Source: Nitrospira sp.
Lineage (GTDB): Bacteria; Nitrospirota; Nitrospiria; Nitrospirales; Nitrospiraceae
Assembly: GCA_005116795.1 (NCBI GenBank)
Contig: SWDL01000280.1
Span: forward strand, 1-17,642
Direction: 5' to 3'
DNA: 17,642 bases
Numbering within the stretch: the stretch's first letter is position 1; each line of letters opens with the position of its first letter. Of the stretch, positions 5,917-13,202 are shown piece after piece. Both the position numbers and the translations under genes were made by a program. The notes under the pieces are model-generated. The model saw only the letters and a program-made list of their open reading frames with translations. It was not told the DNA's origin and ran no database searches.

Positions 5917-7124
5917 GCCTCTCGCAGAAGGCTGCCGCTCATCGCAGGCTATGGCCCATCGTGTCGTTCTGGCTCTGGCTCTCCCTGGCCTCCGTCCTGC
6001 CGGCTGGGGCATCAGGAGACGTGCCGGCGATCGCCCTGGAGCCCCTCGTGGCCGGTGGCTTGGAGCGGCCTCTCTATCTGACCCATGCCGGTGACGGGAC
6101 AGGTCGGTTGTTCATTCTCGAACAGCCCGGCCGCATCCGGATCGTCCGGGATGGACAGCTCCTCGAAGCCCCGTTTCTGGACATCGCAAAACAGGTCAGG
6201 TTCGCAGGTGAGCAAGGGCTGCTGGGGCTGGCCTTTCATCCATCATACAAGACAAACGGGCGATACTTCATCCACTATGTCCGTGCCTCGGACGGTCGGA
6301 CGGTGATTGCCGAGTTTCAAGCCTCGTCGAATCCTGACCGATCAGGCATGTCGGAAAAGATCATTTTGACCGTCGCGCAGCCCTACCCGAATCACAAGGG
6401 GGGCATGATCGAGTTTGGGCCTGATGGGTTCCTCTATCTCGGACTTGGCGACGGAGGGTCCGGAGGGGATCCGGAGAATCGAGCTCAAAATCGGGCCGAA
6501 CTTCTTGGGAAGATCTTACGAGTGGATGTCGATCACGGCCACCCCTATGCCATCCCGTCCGATAATCCGCCGACGGATGGGAAGGGGCGACCGGAGATTT
6601 ATGCCACGGGTCTTCGGAATCCTTGGCGCTTCTCATTTGATCGACAGACCGGCGAGCTGTGGGCCGGCGACGTCGGACAAAATGAATGGGAGGAAATCGA
6701 CAGTATCCGCCCTGGAGAAAACTATGGATGGCGGGTCATGGAGGGCACGCATTGTTACAGGCCGCGATTGTTCTGCTCCGCTGAGGGGTTCGTCCCGCCG
6801 GTCGTCGAGTATGCGCATGAGCAAGGGCGCTGTTCCGTGACGGGCGGGTATGTCTACCGAGGTGAGCGCATCCCGTCGCTGCGGGGCGCCTATGTCTACG
6901 GAGACTTTTGCAGCGGCGAGGTGTTCTTGTTCAGGAGAGCGCGGCCAGATCCTGTCGGCGTCCCCACGGTGCTGCTGAGTACCCCTCTGGCTCTTTCGTC
7001 CTTCGGCCAAGACGCGGCCGGAGAACTCTACGTGATCGATTATCGCGGCGGGGCGGTGTTTCGCGTCATTCAGGCCGATCCAGGCCACACTTCGCGTCTC
7101 TCAACAATCCTAATACCTCCCTAG
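5904..7124 (+). CDS. Secreted PQQ-dependent sugar (aldose) dehydrogenase, GSDH family
   Basis: A 406-residue exported protein. Residues 1-37 are a signal peptide (basic AAHRR, hydrophobic core, cleavage near AGASG). The mature part is the six-bladed beta-propeller of the soluble glucose/aldose sugar dehydrogenase family: GLERPLYLTHAGDGTGRLFILEQPGRI (52-78), EQGLLGLAFHP (103-113), the NHKGG segment with the probable active-site His164, then GPDGFLYLGLGDGGSGGDP (172-190), LLGKILRVDVD, YATGLRNPWRFSFD, LWAGDVGQNEWEEI and ENYGWRVMEG. These enzymes oxidise aldoses in the periplasm using PQQ and calcium and pass electrons to a quinone or cytochrome acceptor; some homologues do not act on sugars, so the substrate is open. 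It overlaps the preceding small gene by 13 bp and is convergent with the DUF218 gene, 15 bp away. Confidence 0.92.
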   Translation: MPAIGLSQKAAAHRRLWPIVSFWLWLSLASVLPAGASGDVPAIALEPLVAGGLERPLYLTHAGDGTGRLFILEQPGRIRIVRDGQLLEAPFLDIAKQVRFAGEQGLLGLAFHPSYKTNGRYFIHYVRASDGRTVIAEFQASSNPDRSGMSEKIILTVAQPYPNHKGGMIEFGPDGFLYLGLGDGGSGGDPENRAQNRAELLGKILRVDVDHGHPYAIPSDNPPTDGKGRPEIYATGLRNPWRFSFDRQTGELWAGDVGQNEWEEIDSIRPGENYGWRVMEGTHCYRPRLFCSAEGFVPPVVEYAHEQGRCSVTGGYVYRGERIPSLRGAYVYGDFCSGEVFLFRRARPDPVGVPTVLLSTPLALSSFGQDAAGELYVIDYRGGAVFRVIQADPGHTSRLSTILIPP

Positions 7125-7139
7125 CCGGAGAGATCCGAC

Positions 7140-7952
7140 TTACGCTTTTCCAACAACAATATAGGCCAAACTGCCCACGAGCTCCGAAATCGCTACCGTA
7201 TTGCGCCAGAAGGCACCAGAATTAGGGATTAGATCGAATGGATTCCATTCCGAGGGCCACCCTGGGGCATTGCGCGTCAGGTAGCCGCAAGGATAGGGCG
7301 TCGGCGAGAAGCCCTGACCGGCGAAGAATTGATTGGCGCGCGGCATATGATAGGCGGAAGTGACGAGTAGAAGGGAAGTCTGTGGATTCACCAGCCGCCT
7401 GACGCCGACCGCGCTTTCGTAAGTGGTCCGGGATTGGTTCTCAGCCACGATCGCCTGTTCCGGCACGCCCAGGCGCACCGCGAACTGCTTCATCGCTTCC
7501 GCCTCGCGAGGGCCTTCCCCAATCACGCTGGGATCCCCCCCCGGCATGACGAGGAGGGGAGCCAGCCCGCGCGTATAGAGCTCGATGCCGCAGAGTAGGC
7601 GTTCTTTGGTCGCCGCTGTGGGCTCAGTCGTCGGTCGGAGTGTGCCTTTCGCCGCGGTGCCGCCCGCGAGGACGACAATAGCGTCATGTCGAGACAAGGC
7701 GGTGGGATCCTTTGGAGGATGCCACATTTCGAGGGCTCCCAGGAGATTCGATGCGACGACCGGGTTTCCCAACAGCCAGATGAGCAAGAAGATCGTCAGA
7801 GCGAGGCGGCGGATCCAGCGCGTCAGCCCTGGAGAAGAAGGGAGCCAGGACAGGATCAGGATCAGTCCAGCCAGGGCCACCAGCCATGTATAGGGATAGA
7901 TCGCATACTTGGCCAGCTTATAGAGGCCGTATAGAAAGGGAGTCAGTTCCAT
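7140..7952 (-). CDS. DUF218/YdcF-ElyC-type membrane protein
   Basis: A 270-residue protein with two N-terminal membrane helices (about residues 22-38 and 48-65), then a DUF218 domain: AIVVLAGGTA (91-100), LVMPGGDPS, REAEAMKQFAVRLGVPEQAIVAENQSRTTYESA and LLLVTSAYHMPRANQFF. These strings (the LGGG-like turn, the ENxSRTT block and the TSAYHxPRA block) are diagnostic of the YdcF/SanA/ElyC family. ElyC and SanA are tied to envelope integrity and lipid-carrier use in peptidoglycan synthesis, but the biochemical activity is not established. The C-terminal AVYISEL-like segment is hydrophobic. It is convergent with the PQQ-dehydrogenase gene. The 170 bp upstream (7953-8124) holds nothing I can identify. 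Confidence 0.88.
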   Translation of the reverse strand: MELTPFLYGLYKLAKYAIYPYTWLVALAGLILILSWLPSSPGLTRWIRRLALTIFLLIWLLGNPVVASNLLGALEMWHPPKDPTALSRHDAIVVLAGGTAAKGTLRPTTEPTAATKERLLCGIELYTRGLAPLLVMPGGDPSVIGEGPREAEAMKQFAVRLGVPEQAIVAENQSRTTYESAVGVRRLVNPQTSLLLVTSAYHMPRANQFFAGQGFSPTPYPCGYLTRNAPGWPSEWNPFDLIPNSGAFWRNTVAISELVGSLAYIVVGKA

Positions 7953-8124
7953 GAATTAGGTCGTCGAAGAAGGGATCAGCCGGACCGCCTCGAACATCAG
8001 TCGTGAGACCGCAGTGTAGCCTGAGGGACGCTCAAAAGCGAGGGCGGAATCTCGGGGCGGCGTCGGCGCAGCATTCCAGAACTTGCGTGAAAATCGGCAG
8101 TGAGCGTGAGACGGGGAGCAGGGA

Positions 8125-8418
8125 TCAATGCGGATTGGATTTCTGAATGTCCTGTTCGACTTCGTGTTCATGGATCTCGCGGTGGCGCTCGCACCGGCTG
8201 CATTTCGCAGAGAGCATGCCGTTCTGCCCGCGCGCTTCAAAACGAAACACCAGCGTATACCGTGAGCCGCCGCAGTAGGGACAGGGATGCCCATCGAGTT
8301 CCCGCCAGGTCCGGCCGATGCGTCCGGCCTGACCGTGGATGCGCTCCACTTTTCCTGCGAGCCGCGGCCTCAGTGGGTCCAGCACATCGCCCTCCTGATC
8401 AAGATCCTCAGACGACAT
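8125..8418 (-). CDS. Small zinc-ribbon protein
   Basis: A 97-residue hypothetical protein. It contains a zinc-ribbon pair: CPYC (Cys46 and Cys49) and CSRC (Cys73 and Cys76), separated by a beta-rich stretch (SRYTLVFRFEARGQNGMLSA). This is the classic four-Cys Zn site. A His/Glu-rich tail (HREIHEHEVEQD) follows. The open frame runs far upstream to 9090, but everything beyond the ATG at 8418 lies antisense to the methyltransferase gene and in its leader, so 8418 is taken as the start; the ribosome site is weak. It is divergent from the methyltransferase, 186 bp apart. Zinc ribbons of this size bind nucleic acid or partner proteins; no specific function can be given. Confidence 0.7.
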   Translation of the reverse strand: MSSEDLDQEGDVLDPLRPRLAGKVERIHGQAGRIGRTWRELDGHPCPYCGGSRYTLVFRFEARGQNGMLSAKCSRCERHREIHEHEVEQDIQKSNPH

Positions 8419-8604
8419 CGGTGAGATCTGCCTGCGACGACTGTCGGGCCACCCGTCCGAATGCTTGATGTCACGATACGAGCATCGAGCGAACGGGACA
8501 ATTCCCCCAAGGTAGGGAGGGTCCTTCCGAAGCAGGAGGGCTCGGGTCGGTTGCGCGCGGCTTCTTGGCGTTGCCGCTTGTTGTTTCCTACTCTCCTGGA
8601 TCAC

Positions 8605-9828
8605 ATGGACGTTCCTGCGATGATCGGTCAGCCACTCGAACGATCTCACGACGAACGATTTTTCGCGCCCTGCCCTCGCGGGCTTGAAAGTCTGCTCGTC
8701 GACGAGCTCAACACCCTGGCCGCAGGCGAGATCGTGCCCACCGAGGGCGGGGTCGGGTTCAGCGGTCCCCTCACGCTCTGCTATCGGGCCAATCTCGACA
8801 GTCGCATTGCCAGCCGGGTGTTGTGGCAGGTGGCGGTCGGTGAATACGCCGATGAGCAGGATCTGTACGAGCAGGCTCGGCGCTGTTCCTGGCCCGACTG
8901 GTTTCATCACCGATGTACCATCAAGGTCAAGGTCGGCGCCCAGCGCTGTTCGCTGAAGAGCCTCGAGTTCGTCACGCTCCGGATCAAGGATGCGGTCTGC
9001 GATGCGTTCAGAGCGACGACCGGACAGCGGCCCACGGTTGAGACGCAGCGTCCGGATGTCTTGATCGTCGTGTTCCTCGACGGGAGGCATTCGACGTTGT
9101 ATCTGGATACGAGCGGCGACCCGTTATTCAAGCGAGGCACGCGACGCCTCGGAGGCGAAGCCCCGCTGCGTGAAAATTTGGCGGCGGGAATTCTCCGGCT
9201 GGCGGGCTGGCCAAGCGCGACGACCTTGCTCGATCCGATGTGCGGAAGCGGCACGATCCTGATCGAGGCGGCACAGATGGCAGCCGGTGTGCCGCCGGGC
9301 CTGGGGCGACGCTTTGCCTTCGAGCGGTTCAGTTGGTTCGATGGGCCGGCCTGGCAGGCGATGCGAGCGAACCGACGAGCGGATCCGTCGGCCGGGTCAG
9401 CGGTCCAGATCTATGGAAGCGATATCGACGGGACGGCCATCGCCGCCGCACGGGCCAATCTCACAGCCGCGGGGCTGGAGCGGAGCGTGCAACTGAGACA
9501 ACAGGATGTCCTGTCTCTCTCTTCGCCGGCCGACGAGGGTCTGCTGGCGACCAATCCGCCCTATGGGGTTCGGGTCGGCACCGATGCCCACTTGGCTGCC
9601 TTCTATCCCCGGTTCGGCGATGTCCTCAAGCAGCGATTCTCGGGCTGGCGCGCCTGTCTCTTGACGGCGGACCTTCGGCTGCCTAAGCTGATCGGGCTGG
9701 CGCCGTCGCGGCGGATTCCCTTGTTCAACGGGCCGCTGGAATGTCGGCTGTACGAATTTGAGCTGGTGAAAGGATCGATGCGGGGGCGGTCACGCACCAA
9801 GCCGGGAGCCACCGGGCAATCTGACTGA
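8605..9828 (+). CDS. THUMP-domain class I RNA methyltransferase (RlmL/YpsC type)
   Basis: A 407-residue enzyme predicted to methylate guanine or adenine in rRNA using S-adenosylmethionine. The N-terminal ferredoxin-like part FFAPCPRGLESLLVDEL (19-35) and THUMP region (about 60-165) bind RNA. LFKRGTRRLGGEAPLRENLAAGILRLAGW (174-202) is the family's linker signature. Motif I is LLDPMCGSGTILIEAA (208-223), the motif II acidic pair is GSDIDG (271-276), and the catalytic motif IV is ATNPPYG (315-321), as in N2-guanine and N6-adenine methyltransferases. It resembles the N-terminal half of E. coli RlmL (23S m2G2445) and lacks the RlmK half. The frame is open from 8461, but the homologous part starts after the ATG at 8605, which has GGA five bases upstream; the ATG at 8620 is an alternative. 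The exact target base is inferred. Confidence 0.9.
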   Translation: MDVPAMIGQPLERSHDERFFAPCPRGLESLLVDELNTLAAGEIVPTEGGVGFSGPLTLCYRANLDSRIASRVLWQVAVGEYADEQDLYEQARRCSWPDWFHHRCTIKVKVGAQRCSLKSLEFVTLRIKDAVCDAFRATTGQRPTVETQRPDVLIVVFLDGRHSTLYLDTSGDPLFKRGTRRLGGEAPLRENLAAGILRLAGWPSATTLLDPMCGSGTILIEAAQMAAGVPPGLGRRFAFERFSWFDGPAWQAMRANRRADPSAGSAVQIYGSDIDGTAIAAARANLTAAGLERSVQLRQQDVLSLSSPADEGLLATNPPYGVRVGTDAHLAAFYPRFGDVLKQRFSGWRACLLTADLRLPKLIGLAPSRRIPLFNGPLECRLYEFELVKGSMRGRSRTKPGATGQSD

Positions 9829-9852
9829 CGGCTCCCGGCCGGTTGCAACCTC

Positions 9853-9871
9853 AAGTCGGCGTACCCGACTT
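9853..9871. terminator. Possible shared hairpin between convergent genes
   Basis: AAGTCGG (9853-9859) and CCGACTT (9865-9871) form a 7-bp stem with a CGTAC loop, just after the methyltransferase stop and touching the peroxiredoxin stop codon (9870-9872). There is no long T-tract. GGTTGCAACC (9841-9850), a perfect 10-bp palindrome, precedes it. Confidence 0.45.
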
Positions 9872-10505
9872 ACTTATTGGGTTGCGGGGTAAAGCGAAGA
9901 TAGGGCTTCACGGCCTTGAACCCCTTGGGGAAGAGGGTCGTGGCCTCAGCGTCCGATACCGCCGGCACGATGATGCAGTCCTGTCCGTCTTTCCAGTTGA
10001 CCGGCGTGGCCACCTTAAACTTGGCCGTCAGCTGGAGTGAATCGATCACGCGGAGCAGCTCGTCGAAGTTGCGTCCGCATGAGGCCGGATAGGTCAGCAT
10101 GAGCTTGACTTTCTTGTCCGGTCCGATCACAAACACCGACCGAACGGTCATGTTGTCGAGGGCGTTCGGATGGATCATGTCGTACAGCATGGCGACCTTT
10201 TTGTCGGGGTCGGCGATCAAGGGATAGTTGACCGTGCAATTCTGGGTTTCGTTGATGTCTTTGGTCCACCCCTTGTGCGAGTCCAGCGGGTCGACGCTGA
10301 TGGCCAGCACCTTCACGCCCCGCTTCTCGAATTCGCTCTTGATCCGCGCCATATACCCGAGTTCGGTCGTGCACACCGGCGTGAAATCCTTGGGATGGGA
10401 GAACAGAATCCCCCAGCCGTTGCCCAGCCAGTCGTGGAAGGTGATCGTTCCTTCGGTGGTTTCCGCCGTGAAGTTCGGCGCCTCATCTCCGAGTCGTAGT
10501 GCCAT
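9870..10505 (-). CDS. Peroxiredoxin, Prx6 (1-Cys) subfamily
   Basis: A 211-residue cytoplasmic thiol peroxidase that reduces hydrogen peroxide and organic hydroperoxides. The active site is FSHPKDFTPVCTTELG: peroxidatic Cys45 in the PxxxT/SxxC motif, with His37, Thr42 and a conserved Arg122. The C-terminal domain PASCGRNFDELLRVIDSLQLT ... PVNWKDGQDCIIVPAVS ... PYLRFTP is the Prx6 dimerisation extension. Other cysteines are at 90, 143 and 177; Prx6 members act with or without a resolving Cys, so the reductant cannot be stated. The start is firm: AAGGAGG lies five bases before the ATG. It is transcribed alone, convergent with the methyltransferase gene, with a possible promoter at 10560-10589. 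Confidence 0.95.
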   Translation of the reverse strand: MALRLGDEAPNFTAETTEGTITFHDWLGNGWGILFSHPKDFTPVCTTELGYMARIKSEFEKRGVKVLAISVDPLDSHKGWTKDINETQNCTVNYPLIADPDKKVAMLYDMIHPNALDNMTVRSVFVIGPDKKVKLMLTYPASCGRNFDELLRVIDSLQLTAKFKVATPVNWKDGQDCIIVPAVSDAEATTLFPKGFKAVKPYLRFTPQPNK

Positions 10506-10559
10506 GGGGTCCTCCTTGTGATGAGATATGAAAATGATGACGAGTTCTTAGGACGAGGT

Positions 10560-10589
10560 AGGGTACCGCTTTCCCAGCCCAGGGTGCAA
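10560..10589 (-). promoter_or_regulatory. Possible promoter of the peroxiredoxin gene
   Basis: On the minus strand, TTGCAC (10584-10589) and TACCCT (10560-10565) have an 18-bp spacer, 55 bp before the start codon. The -10 matches weakly. No recognisable OxyR or PerR box was found. Confidence 0.3.
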
Positions 10590-10591
10590 GA

Positions 10592-10617
10592 GGGTGGCCC
10601 TGGATGGCGGCCCTGGA
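10592..10617 (+). repeat. Tandem pair of 13-mers
   Basis: GGGTGGCCCTGGA is followed directly by TGGCGGCCCTGGA, with 11 of 13 bases equal. It lies in the spacer between the peroxiredoxin gene and the insertion sequence. No function is suggested. Confidence 0.5.
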
Positions 10618-10635
10618 GTGCGTGAGACATTACAC

Positions 10636-10671
10636 TAGCAGGCTGCGGAACAACCATTATCGGCACCGCAG
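10636..10671. repeat. Possible REP-like palindromic unit
   Basis: TAGCAGGCTGCGGAA (10636-10650) resembles the TAGCAGGCTGCTGAAAA motif that recurs between genes in many bacterial genomes. Its CTGCGG (10643-10648) can pair with CCGCAG (10666-10671). There is only one copy in this window, so its repeat status is from memory and tentative. Confidence 0.3.
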
Positions 10672-10745
10672 AGCTTCGATGGCCTGCGTGCCTGGAACAT
10701 GAGGAGATCACCCCCGCAGGGGCCGGAAGAACGGGATAAAAGAAA

Positions 10746-10769
10746 GGGTCTTCGCGGATCACAGTGGGT
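10746..10769 (+). repeat. Terminal inverted repeat of the IS (downstream of the transposase)
   Basis: GGGTCTTC, 10 divergent bases, then GTGGGT. The transposase stop codon (10759-10761) falls within it. Confidence 0.8.
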
Positions 10770-12011
10770 CCTTTTCCTCTCTTCGCGTTAACGGAGGCAG
10801 GAAGGCGGCAACGATGTTGAGCTTGAGGTACTCTTCATCCCGGTAGCCGTAGGCTCGCCGCTGGAGGACACGGATCTTGTTGTTGAGCCCTTCCACCAAA
10901 CCAAGGCTGACCTTGTTTTCCGGGTGACAGTACGAGGCGATGCCGTCCCAGTGGCGGTCGATCATCGCCGCGAACTTCTCGTAGGGCGTGAGCCGCTGCC
11001 ACTTGAGGCTCTGTGTCCACCGCGTGAAGAAGGCGCGGGCTCCGCTCTCGGTCTGGTAGTCCCAGAGCTGGCCAAAGGACTCTTTGAGCAGGTACGCGGT
11101 GTTCAGCCGCTTGTTGGCTTTCAGCAGCTTGTTCAGCGCTTTGCGCCCGTCCAGGGCGAGATTCGCCCGGTGGGAGAGCAGCGTGTACTTCTGCCCTTTG
11201 ATGTAGGCGCGTTCTTTGCCGGTCAGCCGGGCGTATTCGCTTTTTCGCACCTGGTCCAGCGCGTCACCCCGATGGCGTAGGACATGGAATTTGTCGAACA
11301 GGATGGCCGCGTTCGGGGCATGATCGGGCTTGAGCGTCGAGGTGCGAAAGGCCTTCCACATGTCCATCACCGCCAGTCGAATCTTGTGGCTTTTCTTGGG
11401 TCCCAGCCACTGATAGAACTGATCCATGCTCGCTTCCGAACGGTCCATTCCCCCAAACCAGATGGGGCGATGACGCACCAGATCGCTCACCACAATCCGG
11501 TAGGTGTGCCCTTTCTTGATCGACACCTCATCGATCCCAACGACCTTCGGGCCCGGCACCCCGAGGCGCCGGAGTTGCTCCCGCATATACTGTTTGTCCA
11601 ACGCCTTGACCGCCCTCCAGTCGAGGTGCAGCTCCCGGGCCACCGCTTGGATCGTCGAAGCCCGGCAGCGCTTTCCCACGTAGAAGGCGAACCGCTTGGT
11701 GTAAAACGGATGGTCGGCCAGCCACGCCAGCTGTTCCTGTTTCACCTTGCCGCAGCTCCGGCACTGCACGCGCCGGAGCTCGATCTCCAGGTCGATGCGG
11801 GTATCCCCACAGGACAGATCTCGTATCCGGCGGACTTTGTGATCGTAGAACGTCCAGTGAACCCTCCCGCAGGCACCGCAGACCGTTTTTTTCCCCGCCG
11901 ATGGAGGGCGAGGATCCGTCCCTTCGGGTCCCCAAAGACGCCTCGAACCTTGGCGCTCGGACGAAATCCGGGGAAGCGGTACGTGTCCTCAAGTCGTCGG
12001 GGTCTTCGCAT
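10759..12011 (-). CDS. ISL3-family DDE transposase, requires a -1 frameshift
   Basis: Frame 1 starts at the ATG at 12011 with MRRPRRLEDTYRFPGFRPSA, the usual ISL3 N-terminus, and runs to HRRGKK at an A7 tract (11886-11892). Slipping back one base there continues in frame as TVCGACGRVHW and joins the long frame that ends at 10759, giving 417 residues, normal for the family. The zinc-finger Cys pairs (45/48 and 84/87, plus Cys68) are complete only in the joined product. The helix-turn-helix region is about 115-145. The DDE core is GIDEVS (Asp161), VMDMWK (Asp217) and LVEGLNNKIR (Glu374). Without the shift, frame 1 stops soon after, and the second frame could start at a GTG (11769) as a 336-residue protein lacking the zinc finger. 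A GTG at 12047 is an alternative first start. Either this is programmed slippage or an indel has inactivated the gene; the exact position at A7 favours slippage. Confidence 0.85.
11886..11892 (-). promoter_or_regulatory. A7 slippery tract at the transposase frame junction
   Basis: On the minus strand the codons GGA AAA AAA CGG read in frame 1. A -1 slip gives AAA AAA ACG GTC and restores the zinc-finger frame. A7 tracts support both ribosomal and transcriptional slippage in insertion sequences. No obvious stimulatory hairpin was identified downstream. Confidence 0.6.
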
Positions 12012-12098
12012 CCGCGCATCATGCCAGATTCCCTCATGCCTGAACACCTCGAAACACTCTGTCCAAAGCCAACTTCATGCGATAAATACCCCATTTTT

Positions 12099-12122
12099 AC
12101 CCACTCGAAATGCAGAAGACCC
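12099..12122 (-). repeat. Terminal inverted repeat of the IS (upstream of the transposase)
   Basis: Read on the minus strand it begins GGGTCTTCTGC and ends GTGGGT, pairing with the repeat at 10746-10769 (16 of 24 bases). Confidence 0.8.
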
Positions 12123-12142
12123 TTCAGCCTAAGCGCCTCCTG

Positions 12143-12177
12143 TGGGCCACCCCCCGTTTTTGATGGGGGGTGGCCCA
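12143..12177. other. 13-bp perfect GC-rich inverted repeat beside the IS
   Basis: TGGGCCACCCCCC (12143-12155) and GGGGGGTGGCCCA (12165-12177) enclose a 9-base loop, GTTTTTGAT. On the plus strand GTTTTTC follows a few bases later (from 12181); on the minus strand there is no T-tract. It lies downstream of the secreted-protein gene (stop at 12273) and 20 bp outside the IS end. It may be a terminator for that gene, a bidirectional block, or an IS target structure. Confidence 0.6.
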
Positions 12178-12272
12178 TGGCGTTTTTCTGCGTATCCTGA
12201 AGGACCGAAAAGGATCAGCCCTGTCATAGATGGGCCGGGGGAGGGGCTGTTAGGTGTGGGGTTGTCGTGGCG

Positions 12273-13049
12273 TCACTTGCAGTTCATAACGCGGCTGCCG
12301 CTCTTGGGGTCGAAGAAGTCGCTGCAGTGGTCATCGCCGGCGGGATGCCCGTCCGGCGTCGTGCGATTCCAACCTCCGGACCCACCGCCTCGCGGCTTGA
12401 TCCGTGCCTCGATGCCTGCTCTGATATTGAAAACCGCCGGCCCATGTTCAACCCCCCCAATGCCCTCGGCATTCATCCAATAGCGTCCGGGCATGGCCTC
12501 GCCCTGATGTCGGAGCACGACGACTTCTTGGATCGGGAGGTCCCGGCCGTTGATGAACACGCCGGTCTTGCCTTGGGACGCGTCGGCTTTGAGCGGTCCT
12601 CCGAGATCCAGATGGGGAGCGATTTGCCCGCTGATCGGGCCTCCCTCGGCCCCCCAGAGTCCTGATACGGTGTCGTACCAGTACCGGCCGGGTTGAATGG
12701 TCCCACCGGCGGCGACTTCCAGCGCGGTGATCGTCTGCTGTGTGAGCGGGACGCCGTTGACCACGACCTGGTCTTTTTCCATCTGCTTGATGGCGCGGGC
12801 GGTCTTCTTCTTTTTTGTCTTCGATCCTTTTGCCGCCTGGTGTTTCTTGCTCTTCAGCTTCGTCGCCGATGATTCGCTCGACGCCGATGCGGCCACGGTC
12901 TTAACAGCCGCCGTGACCCTGTCCATCTGCGATGCGTGATCTTCAATCCAGACTCGGCGGGGCTCCTGCGCCGTCACAGTCGAATCTTGTCGCGCGTACA
13001 CACTTGCCGCCAGGAGGAAGGCTACGGCCAACGGACCGGGTCTCTTCAT
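12273..13049 (-). CDS. Secreted protein with duplicated GRYW motif, function unknown
   Basis: A 258-residue exported protein that I cannot assign. Residues 1-20 are a signal peptide (MKRPG, then a hydrophobic core ending VYARQ). Residues 60-92 are a strongly basic Lys/Ser/Ala linker (KSKKH...KTKKKK). Two related modules follow: 96-152, with VVVNGVPL and PGRYWYDTVSGLWG, and 164-213, with VFINGRDL and PGRYWMNAEGIGG. Each is a short strand, a loop, then PGRYW and a Gly-rich turn, so the protein arose by internal duplication. The tail (220-258) is Gly/Asp-rich with two cysteines (242 and 257) that could form a disulfide. A GTG at 13055 would add two residues; the ATG at 13049 fits a signal peptide better. 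It lies downstream of the receiver gene on the same strand, 153 bp away. A cell-surface or periplasmic role is inferred from the signal peptide. Confidence 0.8.
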   Translation of the reverse strand: MKRPGPLAVAFLLAASVYARQDSTVTAQEPRRVWIEDHASQMDRVTAAVKTVAASASSESSATKLKSKKHQAAKGSKTKKKKTARAIKQMEKDQVVVNGVPLTQQTITALEVAAGGTIQPGRYWYDTVSGLWGAEGGPISGQIAPHLDLGGPLKADASQGKTGVFINGRDLPIQEVVVLRHQGEAMPGRYWMNAEGIGGVEHGPAVFNIRAGIEARIKPRGGGSGGWNRTTPDGHPAGDDHCSDFFDPKSGSRVMNCK

Positions 13050-13202
13050 AGCCACGTATCATACACCAGTGCCCGCCGAACCCCAATTGTTCCGTGCTTG
13101 TTGCGCGCGATCAGAGAGTCGGTCCTTGATCCGACCAATGGAGCAGGTGTGTCAAAGAGAGAGGGCCATGCCCGGGTCGCTTGCCGCCTGGGCGGGGGTC
13201 GG

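Larger units (their letters stand above)
10746..12122 (-). mobile_element. ISL3-family insertion sequence, 1377 bp
   Basis: The element is bounded by 24-bp imperfect inverted repeats starting GGGTCTTC at both ends (16 of 24 bases equal: the outer 8, the inner GTGGGT and two between). It holds one transposase split over two frames by an A7 tract. The length fits ISL3 elements. The transposase stop codon lies inside the left repeat, which is common for compact IS. ISL3 elements usually leave an 8-bp target duplication. Flanks AAAAGAAA (left) and TTCAGCCT (right) do not match, and shifting the ends by two bases does not help, so the duplication is lost or this copy has recombined. Confidence 0.88.

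Noticed and set aside
8419..9090. Upstream part of a long minus-strand frame continuous with the zinc-ribbon gene
   Set aside because: It is antisense to the methyltransferase gene; only the part below 8418 has the zinc-ribbon motif and lies outside another gene.
11284..12132. Plus-strand open frame of 282 codons across the IS
   Set aside because: It is antisense to the ISL3 transposase, and crosses the IS terminal repeat.
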